Below, in pieces: positions 45,798-58,872 of a stretch of 64,000 nt of DNA (the first letter of the stretch is position 1; each line of letters starts with the position of its first letter). The stretch lies in assembly GCF_910592395.1 (NCBI RefSeq), contig NC_088323.1, positions 4,898,001-4,962,000 of the forward strand. Reading direction: 5' to 3'. The position numbers and the translations under genes are program-made. The notes under the pieces are model-generated. The model was not told where the DNA came from and made no database searches. It worked only from the letters and a program-made list of their open reading frames with translations. The stretch comes from Lineus longissimus (taxonomy: Eukaryota; Nemertea; Pilidiophora; Heteronemertea; Lineidae).

Positions 45798-48700
45798 ATG
45801 CCATCAGACCAGAAAAAACGTCGTGAAGCTCAGAAGAAGGCAGCGAGAAAGACTCCTGGCAACAAAGCGAAGACGTTAGTCGTAGATGACGGGGAGGAGA
45901 CACAGAATGGCGACAGCCGTGGAAGCAGTCGACAGAGTAGTGCGTGCCCGACGCCAGACAGACGCCCTTCTATTGCAAATGGCGCAGCAGGTAGGCAAAG
46001 TATACACCTGACAATTGGTAATTTCTTGCAACAAACATATTTTCATCTGAACATTCGAAGTGGTTTCTTCATTGGGAAAGTAATCAATCTCTTAACCGGT
46101 AATTAGAAATGAAAGTTAGGTTTTTAAAAAGTGCTGTTTCCATTTAGCTTTTTGCTTGTAAATTTTTCTTGAGAGTACTGATGTGTTTGGTCTTTTTTTG
46201 AATAGGAGCCTTCAATGTTTTGATATTGTTCATGCTTATAAACAAGAGAAGTGTTTGTTCGGTGTATTTAATCTCAAATTAATAATCAAATGAAAAAATA
46301 GTCAAAATGATAAAGCTTTTATAGTTATGAATGAATGGGTGTCTGCATAAATATTTGTAACAGAAGGTGTGGTCTTCTATGAATATCATTCTTGAATATT
46401 GAATAGAGTATGACATCTGGTGTTTATGAATGGAGAGCAGCAATTGTCCGATTGTCAACCGGGAAATGGTTGACACTTATTACCACCAGCTGTTAAACAG
46501 GTATAACAAAAATTAGCTTCAGGGGAATTTCGATAAAAGATTGGAAGCACTTACCTCAATCTGATCTCTATCTAAAGAGCAAATAAATTGCAGGCCTATG
46601 TAAATTCCACTGCTGATGATGATGAAAATGTGTATGAAGCATTCTGTTGTTTGATGCAGATGGATTGCTTCACACCTGCCTACCTGCCTAGTTCTTTGTT
46701 AAGCAATCATAGAGCAAAACGTTTCAAAGTGCCGGTACTGGGTCCATCACTGCCGGTCTGTGTGACTGGTGATGTTTTCCACTCAAATGCCCAATAGCTT
46801 GTCAGACTAAAGTAAGTGTGTGTGGTCTTAACTCAGTGGTTTGAGTAATACATGTAGGCATATCAATTGATCGCTAGAGGAAACTATCATTCTAAATTTT
46901 ATGTTCTTTTATTTACTGAAGATGGCATAGCAAACGGAATCGATTCGCTTGATTTGGGTGCCAAATTCCGATCATGCACTGGTGTCCTGGCCTCCCACAA
47001 GGACAGCCGAGACCTGCACATGGAGAAAGTCACCATCAGGTTTCATGGCGTCGAGCTCCTGCAAGAGACGAAGCTGGTACTAAACTGCGGGCGTCGTTAT
47101 GGCCTCATTGGTTACAACGGTTGTGGTGAGTTGAATTTGTAACATATCCCATTCATTTGTATGTCCCCAAAGAATAAAAGTGAGATATTTGATAAAATTT
47201 CATATTTCCATCGCAACACATTCCGGTAAAAAGCCTTTTGGGTGTTTCCAAAGGCATTTGACATGTGTCTATTGTTTATAATATGTTAGCAAAGTACAGC
47301 TACTGTTTTCTCAGCTAAATCATGTTGAAGTTAATTTATAATATCTCCATGTATCATGATATTTCAAGTTGAAACTCTTCACCCAATTGTTTTCCAGGTA
47401 AGACCACCCTCCTGACATCTCTAGCAAAGAGGGAGCTCCCGATGCCAGACCACATCGACATCTACCATCTGCAACGCGAGATGGGTCCGAGTGACAAGAC
47501 GGCACTGCAGGCGGTCGTCGACGTCGATGAAGAGAGAAAGAGGCTTGAAGCAGAAGCTGAGGAGCTCTCTTTGAAGGAGGACGAACGTAAGTGTATTAAA
47601 GGACGACTTGAGTCATCGACCAACACCAACATTTGTACCCGAGCTCTTTAAGCCAAAATGTGTACAGGGGTAAGGTGTCTTTCCAAACATATGTCTTCCA
47701 TTACATTGGAAGTTTTGTCTATACCTGAAGAATGATGACATAATAGGCCGAGGTTAAGTGCCACACTCCACACAAGATGGCGTGTCTAGCACAATGCTCG
47801 AACATTCGAAGCGAAATAACCACTGACTTCAGGTTCAGAATTCTGTATTACATCTACACTCTTCAGCATAATAGCTTCAGAAAAATGTGGGTGGTTCAAG
47901 CTTTAGCCAAATGCTCCTTTACTTCTAGGATCTCACGAACTTCTCATGGACATTTTGGAGCATTTAGAATCGATGGAATCCGATAAAGCTGCGATGAGGG
48001 CTGGGCGCATCTTACATGGTCTCGGCTTCACCAAACAAATGCAGGACCAAAAGGTTAAGAACTTCTCGGGAGGTTGGCGGATGAGGATATCGCTAGCCAG
48101 AGCCCTCTATATTCGACCTTCCCTACTTCTACTTGATGAGCCCACCAATCATTTAGATTTGGATGCATGCGTGTGGCTTGAGGAGGAATTGAAAACGTAA
48201 GTACATGTTTCTTTGTTCTTTGATGAAAACAGTTTGCTCTGATGAAATAAATAAAGGCTCAATAGCTTGATGATGAACAGCACTCTGTACTCTTGTGTCA
48301 TGGAGAATTTGAGTTAGCTTTCCTTTGAGCCTTCTTCCTAACCAGGAATTTCAGTTCCTCCTCGGTTCTCCGAATCGAACATAATCCGACATCGTGTGGA
48401 TAATCTGACAATTTTGCCAACCCTCATTCCAGATATTCGCGAATCCTCGTGATCATCTCGCACTCGCAAGATTTCATGAACGGCGTCTGTACGAACATCA
48501 TCCACATGGATCAGAAGAAGTTGACGTCGTACACGGGAAACTACGACCAGTTCATGCAGACGCGTTGCGAGTTGATGGAGAATCAAATGAAGCAATACAA
48601 GTGGGAGCAGAATCAAATATCTCACATGAAGGTAGAGTGGACCCTCCTCTAGTGGACGCCTCTGTTAGCTGGGCACTGCCTTCACCCTCCTGAAGAATGA

Positions 48701-50421
48701 TGACATAATAGGCCGAGGTTAAGTGCCACACTCCACACAAGATGGCGTGTCTGGCACAATGCTCGAACATTCGAAGCGAAATAACCACTGACTTCAGATT
48801 TAGAATTGAAAATTCTGGATCAGCTTATTGTGCTTTTGGTCATGGTTTACTAACTGTTTGTTATTTGCTTTCCAGGATTATATTGCCAGGTTCGGTCATG
48901 GTAGCGCAAAGCTCGCGCGACAAGCCCAGAGTAAGGAGAAGACTCTTAAAAAGATGGTGGACAGTGGTCTGACTGAGAAAGTAGCCTCAAACAAGGTATG
49001 TTTCCAGTTCAATGCAAGAAAGTCTTCCAAGTCCAAAAATTTGGATAAAAGGCTATTGTTCTGCCTGAAAGAGTTCATCTACAATGTTTTTTTCAGATTT
49101 TTAGGGTGGCCACTCAAATCTTTGAGCTACATGTAAAGTGACTGCAGAAAAAGAGAGAGAGATATATATTTGCCTGCTGGTGTAATGTGCATCCCTTTGT
49201 CGTTTTCAGAATCTAAGCTTTTATTTCCTGGACTGCGGCACGTTGCCATCTCCAATCATCCAAGTTCAACACGTCTACTTCAAGTACGGAGACGACAAGC
49301 CATTAATCTACAAAGACTTGGACTTTGGTGCGGACTTGGACACGAGAGTGGCTTTAGTCGGACCTAACGGTGCTGGGAAATCTACGCTGTTGAAGTTAAT
49401 ATGTGGAGACGTAAGTTAAAGCATAGGGCGATGTCTACAATGGGGTTAGCCTCATTTCTATTCAACTCGTTCAAAATTTGCCTTTCTGCTCAGTTCAGTG
49501 ACACAGACTTGACATTGCTGTAACCGAGTTTCACATTGGTCTTTAATGAGAATATACATCTCCATTTCTGCACATGGATGATATAGGATGGGGGAAATAA
49601 CAAAGTCATCCTGTCTTGTCATTAATTGATAATTCATTCTTGTCTTCCAGCTTCACCCGACTGACGGTCTCATTAGGAAACACGCCCACTTAAAGATCGG
49701 TCGCTACCACCAGCATCTTCAGGAGATCTTAGACTTGGATTTGTCAGCTTTAGAATGGATGATGAAGGCATTCCCCGCCATCAAAGAAATCGAAGACATG
49801 AGGAAAATCGTTGGGCGATATGGCCTTACTGGGATGCAGCAGGTATGGTGCCTGGCCTACTGTCACTTTGTCGTTATTGTAGTGGCCCTTTTGTTGAGTT
49901 TGTTTTGTAAGAGTCTTCTCTTTTTTTCTCCAGACCTGTCCGATGGCCAATCTTTCTGATGGCCAACGTTGCCGTGTGATATTTGCATGGATCGCTTGGC
50001 AGTCGCCTCACATTCTCTTACTCGATGAACCGACCAATCATTTGGATATCGAGACGATAGATTCGCTGGCCGATGCGCTGAATGACTTTGAGGGAGGCAT
50101 GATTTTAGTGAGTCACGACTTCAGGCTTATATCTCAGGTAGGTGAAAGTTTTATTAAGAGAGAGAGAGAGGAGTGATTGTGGGTAGAATTTTGGTCTATG
50201 ATTTGCTCCAGAAAGAAAGACGTACTGAAGAAAGTCCACACTTAATATGACCACCTTCTCTTGAAATCTTTTTTAAAAAAAACAACATTTCCTCTCTTCA
50301 GGTTGCCAAGGAGATCTGGGTGTGCGAACATCAGACAATCACAAAGTGGCAGGGAGACATCTTCCAGTACAAGAACCGATTAGCGAAGAAAGTGCGGAAA
50401 GAGTTCGAAGCGAATAAATAA
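45798..50421 (+). CDS. ABCF2: ATP-binding cassette sub-family F member 2, ten coding exons
   Basis: Exons: 45798-45990, 46922-47125, 47398-47586, 47929-48196, 48433-48631, 48876-48995, 49210-49410, 49651-49842, 49934-50137, 50302-50421; 1890 bp, 629 residues, the family's usual size. It is a soluble protein with two ABC ATPase domains and no membrane segments. The family acts on ribosomes and translation rather than transport. Domain 1: Walker A GYNGCGKTTLL (split across exons 2 and 3), signature FSGGWRMR, Walker B LLLLDEP followed by TNHLD. Domain 2: [31 protein letters not shown], then SHDFRLI. Between them lies the [17 protein letters not shown] linker typical of ABCF2. The N terminus [10 protein letters not shown] is lysine/arginine rich. 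All residues needed for ATP hydrolysis are present. Confidence 0.96.
47724..48807 (+). repeat. Pair of 115-bp direct repeats in ABCF2 introns 3 and 5
   Basis: CCTGAAGAATGATGACATAA through AAATAACCACTGACTTCAG occurs at 47724-47840 and again at 48689-48807 with only one or two differences. The pair flanks exons 4 and 5. Confidence 0.88.
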
Positions 50422-53100
50422 CAACATTGTTCTTTAGGCCATTCTATCTATTTATCATATTATTCCTGGAAGTGTGATAGCGTCTGTCTGAAGGGGTCAA
50501 AATGTGTTTGTGATTGGATGCATAAGCATAGGTGGCGCTATGAAGTGAGCATGTTCATCACTAACTAGTGCAAGATACTGCTACGACAACTTGTACAATT
50601 GCTCGTCTGGTAAAAGAACCGAAGGTGGGCGAGCTTTTTGGGTGGTGCTCCGGCTGTTGGTGGTTTCCACGAGTGCCTATCACCACTGTGGTGACCTGTT
50701 TTATGCTGGTCCTGTTGTATGTGGCAGTGTTGCTAGGACACATTTCTCAACTCCGGCCCTCCATATTTTTTCTCCCATTGAAGTAGGGTATTGAATGTAG
50801 GCAAAAATCTGCTCCACTCAGGATGGACAGACATTGTTTAGGTTCTGATGTGATGGATGTAACCGAACGGAGTTAATAACAATTTGTGAGAGCAAATGAC
50901 AGTGTTTCGAAGAGGCTGACCATTGATGCCTCCCATGAATTTGTCCTCTCTGGATCACAAGAAATGTTTAAAGGGAAGCACTACTGTTGTTTGTGACAGT
51001 GCTGTATGGTTCTCCTTGGAATCTGTGATGAGACTCTATTCACTGTGCCCATAATGGTAGATGTACATTGCACACCGTAGTGCATTGATAAACTAGTCTC
51101 TTGTAGGACATAATTATTGTGATGCTTCTACAAGGCTGTAGTTCATTTCATGTACAATTGGCACTACATAAAAAAAATGAAATAACTGGGAAAATATGTC
51201 AGTATTTCACTTCAAATCTCTTGTCATCGGTCATGTTCTTAAAATCTGTGTGTCACTTTCTCATGAAATGGACTAGAGTGGGACTGGCTGCTAATTGTAC
51301 TTCAACTACTCTGTACTGCTGTGATGTATTGCACTGTTGTCAGTTACAGTAATGAATGAAAGGAACTTTATGTCAGTTAAGTTTTCTAAATCTACCACAA
51401 AGGCTCTTCAGTGATATTACTATCTACTTATTGGTGTCTTTATCTATGTTACGATTTTTTGCCTCAGCAGACGTCACACTTCTTGATAAAAATGTTAGGT
51501 ATATTTCATAACCGAGATTGACAATGAATCTCTGGGCATCCATTGTTGTATTTATGCTTTTCCTACTTTAGTCTTTATTTCAAAAGCAAATCCATTGAAT
51601 AAATCAGTTTTTGTGCGTCAGGTTCGTCCCTAGCTACTCCATCAATCAGATAACAATGAATACCCCACACGCTCTTTAGGTTTATTCGACAAAACAGGGT
51701 TTTGTAGATAATAAGGTTAATACGGCACACTTCTTAGCTTAAATGAAAAATGCATCTTATTAATTTCTTTGTCTTCGTTTAAGAAGAAAAGTTTGGCCAG
51801 TTCTGCCATTGTATACCAAAATTTCCAGTTTCTGTACTGTTTTATTTTTGAACAGACTGTTTCTTTGCTGTTCTGTACTGTAAGATGAGCACACAGGGGC
51901 TGGTCTGAAATTTTCTTTTGCATTAATGTTATTCCTTCTTTCCTGGCATGTAATTCAGCCCCTCAAAATTAGCCATTTTTCTGCCGAGGACTGGTATTCC
52001 AATCAAGTGCAACTTCACGCTCTTGAGACAGCCCAAAATGTATGCAGGCAAATTCATGACTCTGTGCATCACATGATGCCATTGCCGTTCACTGCATCAT
52101 AGATTAGTTCAGCATAACAGAGCCAATCGGCACTGAAAAAAATTGTGATCTTGGTTGTTAGCGTTTTGGTAGTTGTTCTAATGATGTAAAATGAACATCT
52201 TAATTTAAACAAAAACTGTGGACCAGCTGTGGTTTGTTTCGAGTTTCATAACACCTACCAATATTGTGGCAGCGTCGTCTTTTGTTTTAAGTGGCTTTAG
52301 TAAATTTCCCCCGAGGACCGCTAAACAAGGAATAAAAAAAGTCTGGCCGCACAGGTCAGAGACTGCAGTTGGTTACAGTGGTACGATACGTGTATGAGGT
52401 TTCCTCAGTTTTACTTCTTCTAAATTATAATGGAACACTATGTGAATGATGTGAAATGGAATAAAAACATTTTAAAACCAACAGCGGAGTTCTTGGAATT
52501 TGTAAGGAATTCACATCACACTGATGGGTCTTTCTTCTAATAAAGGAGCAGACTTTGAGCTGCACTCATCGGTTTTGATTTCAGTAGAGTCCCAACTGTG
52601 AGGTGTCAATTCTATCACACCTGTTGTCAAGGGCAAAATGTGCTGAAAAGTCTTCAGGCATGGTATGTTCCATCGAATCCAACAGCACATGCAAGTCGAT
52701 CCCATCTTCATATTGATCGAAAAATCAAGCCTCCTGAGGCTCAAACATGGCCCTCAGTGTAAAATGTTCAACACTGCAATGGAGGTGTGGTTGAATTCTT
52801 CTCTCGGCAGTCTCCTTGCCTCGTCTTGACCAACAAGGGTCAGGTGCCGGACCAGATGCCTAACTGACAGTCCCCCATACAGATCTTTATCAGTCCATAA
52901 TTACTTCTACCATCCTTGCACCTTATGGGCATTGCATTTTCTCCTTACGTCCATATCATAGAACCTAGTCCACCTTGGATGATGATGGACAGCACAGTGG
53001 TTCAGCCAAGGGGCTAATCATGCCACAGCAGTTGTTGTGCTCCGAAGTAATCTTTGCTGTCGAGCTTGTTCATTGGTCTGCTTTGGGATAGATTATCAGG
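50422..53100. other. ABCF2 3' flank, probably long 3' UTR
   Basis: No coding exon is supported. Candidate polyadenylation signals on the plus strand are AATAAA near 51595, at 52331-52336 and at 52460-52465. A short minus-strand frame at 52511-52744 has no features. Confidence 0.35.
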
Positions 53101-53149
53101 TGTGGATCTGCTCGTGCTGCACTTGGCTCTGGGTGTAACAGCGTTTGTT

Positions 53150-53515
53150 ATCTCGCAAGGTCTGGTTGTGGCAGCATCTGCAATCTCATCAGGTTTGGTT
53201 GTGCCAGCATCTCTTGTCTATCAGGTCTGGTTGTGACAGCACATGCTGTATCAGGTCTGGTTGTGGCAGCATCTGCAATCTCATCAGGTCTGGTTGTGCC
53301 AGTATCTCCTGTCTATCAGGTCTGGTTGTGACAGCACATGCTGTTTATCAGGTCTGGTTGTGGCAGCATCTGCAATCTCATCAGGTCTGGTTGTGCCAGT
53401 ATCTCCTGTCTATCAGGTCTGGTTGTGACAGCTATGCTGTACGTATTATCAGGTCTGGTTGTGGCAGCATTGTAATGGTATGGTTGTTGCAGTATCTACT
53501 GTCTCTTCAGGTCTG
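53150..53515 (+). repeat. Minisatellite, unit about 33 bp with TCAGGTCTGGTTGTG
   Basis: About eleven units in which TCAGGTCTGGTTGTGNCAG is followed by CATCTGCAATCTCA, TATCTCCTGTCTA or CACATGCTG. Three variants alternate in a higher-order pattern. The overlapping open frames are by-products of the repeat. Confidence 0.92.
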
Positions 53516-53929
53516 GCGTTCTGATTTCATGCAATCCCTTTATGAAAATGATCATGTATTCACAATGTGAAAATGAGACACAAGGGTGGAGACAAGGTCC
53601 ACCCTGTAGAAACATGGTGCACTTCGTTGGGAGAGAACACATCTAGATCAGACAGATTACGAATAACGAAGGGGCATGGCACATCCAGCAAAGGCTTGGT
53701 ACACTCTCTGGCAACATGGCGAGCTATGAAGGGGAGGGCACATCCAGAAGAGATAAGGTGCCCTACTGTCTCATTGGGCGAAAGACATTTCTGCAGGTAA
53801 CAATATAGAGCGACGGTAAAATGCACAGGCCCGTTGCGGTGGGAAACAGAAATGTCCTCGTTTTTCACTTTCGCTTTGATGTCTTTGAACAGGGGGACAA
53901 GTTCATGCCTATGTCCTGATCTGGTGTGA

Positions 53930-55395
53930 ACAAAGCCTTCAGTACTAAACCACCTATGCTACACCATCAAAATGTGGTATCTCCTTCTTCACCAAACTCA
54001 GGTTGTGAATACAGGTTGCTACACCAGCCAGAGGTTGTATGTGAAAGACAGGCGACGATATTCCTCCTGTTACACTCGGCCACGAGTTGTGAAAGATAGA
54101 GGACTTCACCCCGGGGACTTCATTTCCTGTAACATCTGCCACGGGCTGAGGGACCATGGATTTTCCCTCTTATTTCAACAGCAACACGTTTTCAAAGATA
54201 TATAGTACAAAAGTGTAGGAGACAGGGGGTTATCCTCCCTGCTAAACCGCCCGGCCAAAAATAGTTGAAGGCAACTGGGCGACTAAATTCCTCTGGCTCC
54301 ACCCAGCCCGTGCAAGTTGTGGAAGACAGGTGACTATACTTCATGTTACACCAGTCACAGGTTGGGAAAACCAACGGATCATTTCTAGTTCTTTAGTGGC
54401 CGTTGGTTGTGACAGGCAGGGGACTATACCACCTGCTACACCTGCTACATGCTGTTGTGCGAGTGAACCTACTGGTTAAAGACAGGGGACTATTCGCTCT
54501 GTTAGACCAGCCACCAGTTGTGAAAGGTGAAAGACAGTAAGAATGCTCGGAGGAAATGAAGGGGTAGAACCGGTGAATTATCAGTGGCACCAGCAGACAA
54601 ACGATGGTTATGGTCCTCCACTGGTGGTGCCTCTACTTCACACTGCCACTAGGTCTTCTCGTTGGCAGCCAGAGGCCCATTGGTGCTTGCTGTCTGGCCA
54701 CTCAACAAGAGATGATTGGCCATATGGATTTCTCATCTGAAGCGAAAAATCACCAACTAAGAGGCCATCTTAATGCGTGTCTATGCTAAAGCTTCATATG
54801 AATATTTAGTATCTCTTCTAAGACGGGATCTCACCTACCAGAGAGTTGTAGAGACAGGGGACTGACTATACTCCCTACTTCACCAGATGCAGGGTGCGAA
54901 AGACTGGCAACTACTTTATCTGCTATACCAGCTTCAGGTTTCGAAACACGTTCAGACGACCATATGCCTTCTTTTTCACAAGACGCAGGTTGTGAAATAC
55001 TGGCGACAGCATTCTCTTGCTGCGCCAGCTAAAAGCTGTGAAAGACAGGCAACTATACTCCTTTCGTTTCATTCAGACACAATTTGTGAAAGACAAGGGA
55101 TTATACCTCCTTCAGTCAGTACAGGTTGTGAGAGACCGGGGACTATGCCTCCTGCTTCACTGGCTGGTTGTTGTGAGAGACAGGGGACCAAGTTGTGGAA
55201 GACCAGGGACTATACCCTGACCCATACCACATGTTGTGAGAGATAGAATGTGAAGTGTGAATGACCAGGGACTTTATAATCCAGCCACTGCTCAACAAGC
55301 TACAGGTTGTGAGAGACAGGGGACAAGTTGTGAGAGACAGGGGACTCTTGTTACACGAGCCACTGGTTGTGAAAGTCTGGGGGACCCAGGACAGT
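53930..55395 (+). repeat. Long degenerate minisatellite, core GGTTGTGAAAGACAGGGGAC
   Basis: Roughly twenty-five units of about 40-65 bp share a core of CACCAGCCACRGGTTGTGAAAGACAGGGGACTATACYYCCTGCT. Divergence between units is high and length varies. No coding role seen. Confidence 0.8.
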
Positions 55396-56762
55396 GAGAA
55401 TGTGTGGGCCACTGGAGGAAAGGATGGCGCAGAATCAGTGAACCAACCCAGCCATTTATCTAGCTTTTCCCTCCCTTCAACAGTCTTCTTATTTGTTCAC
55501 TTTGGACTGCAACCAAGGCGAACAATATCCAAGTGACCACGACAAAGACAGGTATTTGTACAAATTTTGTTTATTATCATATCCCTCACAGCGAGGGACA
55601 AAAGCGCTACACAACTTTGATTGACTATTAACAGAAAGAATCTGAACAGGGTCCATATCAAAATCTGAAATAATGACTTCACATTTTAGACATTCTGGAA
55701 ATTTTCAAAGGCTGTCACCACGAGACCAACATTATACGTCACAGTTTAGCTCGCAACAGAGATAGAAACTGGGACCAACACAATTTTCATAGCTCAGTTA
55801 CAGGTGGTAAAAACAGGAGCATTGTCCAAAGTTGGCTTAGGCCTTCTGACGTGTTCTGAGTGTGCGCATTTGTTTTGCTTGGGCTCCGATCTGTCTTGGT
55901 CGAAAAAGCAAATCGGACTACAGAAGAGTGTCTCAATACATGTCCGGCTCTCAGGGTAATAATACACTCGGATAATCGTCTGCCTCCCGGATGTTAATCT
56001 GTGGCACAGTCCACATAAGAACTATGTAGACATCCTTAGTGCCGGCATGGCATTGAGACACCCCTCCATCAACTGCATTGGAAGGAATGTAAAGACAGTT
56101 TCAACAGCTCAATACAGCATCACTTTCTCAAACAGACATCTCGCCTCTTACCCAAATTTTCATCTCAACCTCTAAAATACTTTTTAATGCAACAACTAGA
56201 ATTACCTTTTGAATGTAGATAATCTGAAATCAGTTCTGGACGAGCCTTCACTTGGAGTCATTTCGGAATTAAGACAATCTGGGAGTCTGAATTCAGACTA
56301 TATCAAACCTACCCATATAGCAGAAATAAAGCCAAGTGTTAAACAGTAATGTGCAACATGTAATCGACACTTCTGAATGACATACATATCTTCAATGACA
56401 AACTCAAAACCAAGAGATACTTGCAAACTGGTTTTGAAAGAAAAAGCAAAAAGAAAACAACTGCATGTCAGAGCACAGACATAGTAGTACAGTTGTGAAA
56501 CGTATGAGAAATAAAAGTTAGGTACAAATCTCCTAAAGTTTTGAACATGATGAACTTGGGCGAATTTTTACAAAGAAGCCAAAATCAGGAATTTCTGAAA
56601 ATCTGCGCAGATCAAAGTTTTCTGGTGTGTTCAGAACAACAATCAAACCACATAATAATTTCTAATTAGGTCCCACTTTCAAGAGTCCACCAGGCCAACT
56701 GCAGAAAACCATGATGTGCACAAAGCTCTTTAAGTTTTAGACTTGTCCACTAGGTGGCGTTC
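55396..56762. other. p23/PTGES3 3' UTR region
   Basis: The minus-strand AATAAA (TTTATT at 55570-55575) is about 1.2 kb beyond the p23 stop codon, so most of this interval is probably 3' UTR. No other gene seen. Confidence 0.4.
55570..55575 (-). promoter_or_regulatory. Candidate polyadenylation signal of PTGES3
   Basis: AATAAA on the minus strand, about 1.19 kb downstream of the p23 stop codon. No closer canonical hexamer was noticed. Confidence 0.35.
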
Positions 56763-58760
56763 CTAGCTGTCCGTCAGATCGGGCATGTCGTCGTCACTGT
56801 CTTCTTCTTCGGGCATATCATCGGGCATCTCGGGCTGTTCGAATGATCCCAACTGATTCATTACCTGAAAATAGTGCGAAGAGAGAATTGATTTATCAAT
56901 TGGGGTTATAATTGCTTGTTCAAGGGCGGGGTTTAGACAGAGTAAATCATTAGTTCTCGCTAAAAGCTTTCGGACTGAAAGTGAAAGAATTGAAACTTAC
57001 ATTAGCGAAGTCTCCACCCTCTGGCTCCTCCGTATCAGACTCATCCGAATCTTTAAATCTACTGAAGTCTGTTTTTAACCAGTTAGGCTGAAAAGATGAC
57101 AAATGGTTTTATTACATGATCACACCATGTTTTCGAATGCCATTTTGCCAAGTCCAAACGTAATGCATACTGGCTTTATGAAATGTGCGCTTCAACTTGC
57201 CGTGGCATTGCGTATCATGCGTGTAATAGTGCCATGAGCATGACAGTTGCATAGGAAGGTGCTGGTTTTGATCAGGAGGGGGATAGCTTACTATCCTCAA
57301 CGAAGTACTAGACAATAGAACCTCCCTTGGCTGCCACCTCCATTTGCAGGATACCCTCCCACCTGAATTTGTTAGTTATCGTTAAGAGTAAAGAGAAAAT
57401 GCATCGCTATTATGTCAGCCTACTTTTTTGCTTTCCTGTTGTAACTTGGGCCAACTTCCTTCAACTTTCTTGATAAGAACAATTTCCAAATTCCGTTTGT
57501 TGGGCAGAACACCGTATTTTGAGTCCTGGAATAAAATGAGTTGTTAGAATATAAAATGAATATTTTCAAGGAACAAGGACTGAATTCCTGAGATATTTTT
57601 CATGACCTTCTCCCTTAACAGCTCTTTATACTGTACAACCGTACTGTCTCTAAGCGCTCATTCCAAACCCTGCCCATATTCAGACACCTTTCTGGAGAAA
57701 ACAAGGAACGGACATGACCTTTTACTTTTCAGAGTCCAGACTTTTTTCCTCGACTTACCGCTGGTATCACTTCCTGGTTTAAGTTCAGCGTGAATGCATA
57801 CTCCTTCTGGTCCGATCCTCCAATGACACTGAAATAACCAAAAGGTTGGTGTTAGAGGTATCATCGCAGGCCAAGTCTTTTTAAAAATCAGTCAGGCGGG
57901 AAATGATGCTTTAGAAACATGCTGTCAATCTCTGCATATTGTGAAAAGCGGATGGATTGATTTGACAAATGTCGGACACTTTCCAGCAAATATTGTAACT
58001 TTCATACTTTGGTCTTTGCAAATACACACTGGTGCCAATTCATGATCTGATGGACACAGTGAAACATTAAGCAGTCACAATCGCACGTTCTACAAAGACA
58101 CGTCAACCAAAATAGCACGTCTACTTACTCAAATTCTAACACTTTTGGTTCAAGTTTAACATTATTTTTCTTTATATTATTTAATTCGACTGTGAGGAAT
58201 ATTCTCTTTTTGTCCTGAGCCCATAGCACTGGAGGATGTAATCTGCAACAGAAAACAGTGTGGTTAGTGAGATATATGAGGAGTCAAGATACTCGGCCAC
58301 GTCAGTCGTCATGGCAGAGGATGAAGCATTGTTGCCACGACCCACGGCGGCCGAAAACGTACTTCTCATGGCCAGTTTTGAGAGGGAATTAACGTTGTGA
58401 TGTACAACGTGGATAATATACCGTAGGCCTATCGTCCAATGCTGCTTTACATGAAACTAGGTCAATCACAATCACTAGCCCCAGTCCGAGGTTGGCCTAG
58501 TGTATCTAGTGAAAATGCAGGAATGCGAATTATGTACAACGCAATGCACTGCCGTGTGCACACGCAGCGTGCATTCATCGAAACCGGCGCAGAACCGCCA
58601 GTGGGAAACACCCCTTCCAACGACAAAAGAACAATACACATGCGACTTTTTGCATGCTGCACGGGTACTTGGTTATTAGAAGCATCTATACATTTATTTC
58701 AAGGCGATCTTTCGTTTGTCATTTCGGTAAATCTATCAAGAATGGTGCGTACTTGGCCAT
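56763..58760 (-). CDS. PTGES3: HSP90 co-chaperone p23 / prostaglandin E synthase 3, six exons
   Basis: Exons: 58760-58753, 58242-58129, 57828-57759, 57525-57424, 57087-57001, 56864-56763; 483 bp, 160 residues, the standard p23 length. Exon 1 encodes only ATG GCC AA; its GTACGC donor and phase join exactly to the exon starting LHPPVLWAQD. The fold is a CS-domain beta sandwich: LHPPVLWAQDKKRIFLTVEL, then EFDVIGGSDQKEYAF..L, then the conserved SWPKL and PNWLKTDFSRFKD (WPRLTKE...NWLSVDFxxWKD in relatives). The tail is acidic and ends MPDLTDS, as in p23 proteins. It binds ATP-bound HSP90 and stabilises client complexes in the cytosol. Upstream are a heat-shock element, CCAAT and TATA boxes. Confidence 0.93.
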
Positions 58761-58814
58761 AGCTGCTTGATCTCGACGGCTTTTTATTTCTACATGTGAC
58801 GACTGGCCCGAAGA

Positions 58815-58872
58815 TATTTATAAGCTTGATGCTGATTGGCCAACAATAACGCGGGAAAATTCTCGAACGTTC
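58815..58872 (-). promoter_or_regulatory. p23 promoter: heat-shock element, CCAAT box, TATA box
   Basis: In transcript direction: a three-pentamer heat-shock element at 58872-58860 (plus strand TTCTCGAACGTTC, i.e. TTCnnGAAnnTTC), a CCAAT box at 58839-58835, and TATAAATA at 58822-58815. The start codon follows at 58760. Order and spacing are those of a typical heat-inducible promoter. Confidence 0.75.

Noticed and set aside
53145-53570. Open frame of 141 codons with repeated GLVV-type peptides
   Set aside because: All three frames are open because the 33-bp unit lacks stops; no start context, splice sites or conserved domain.
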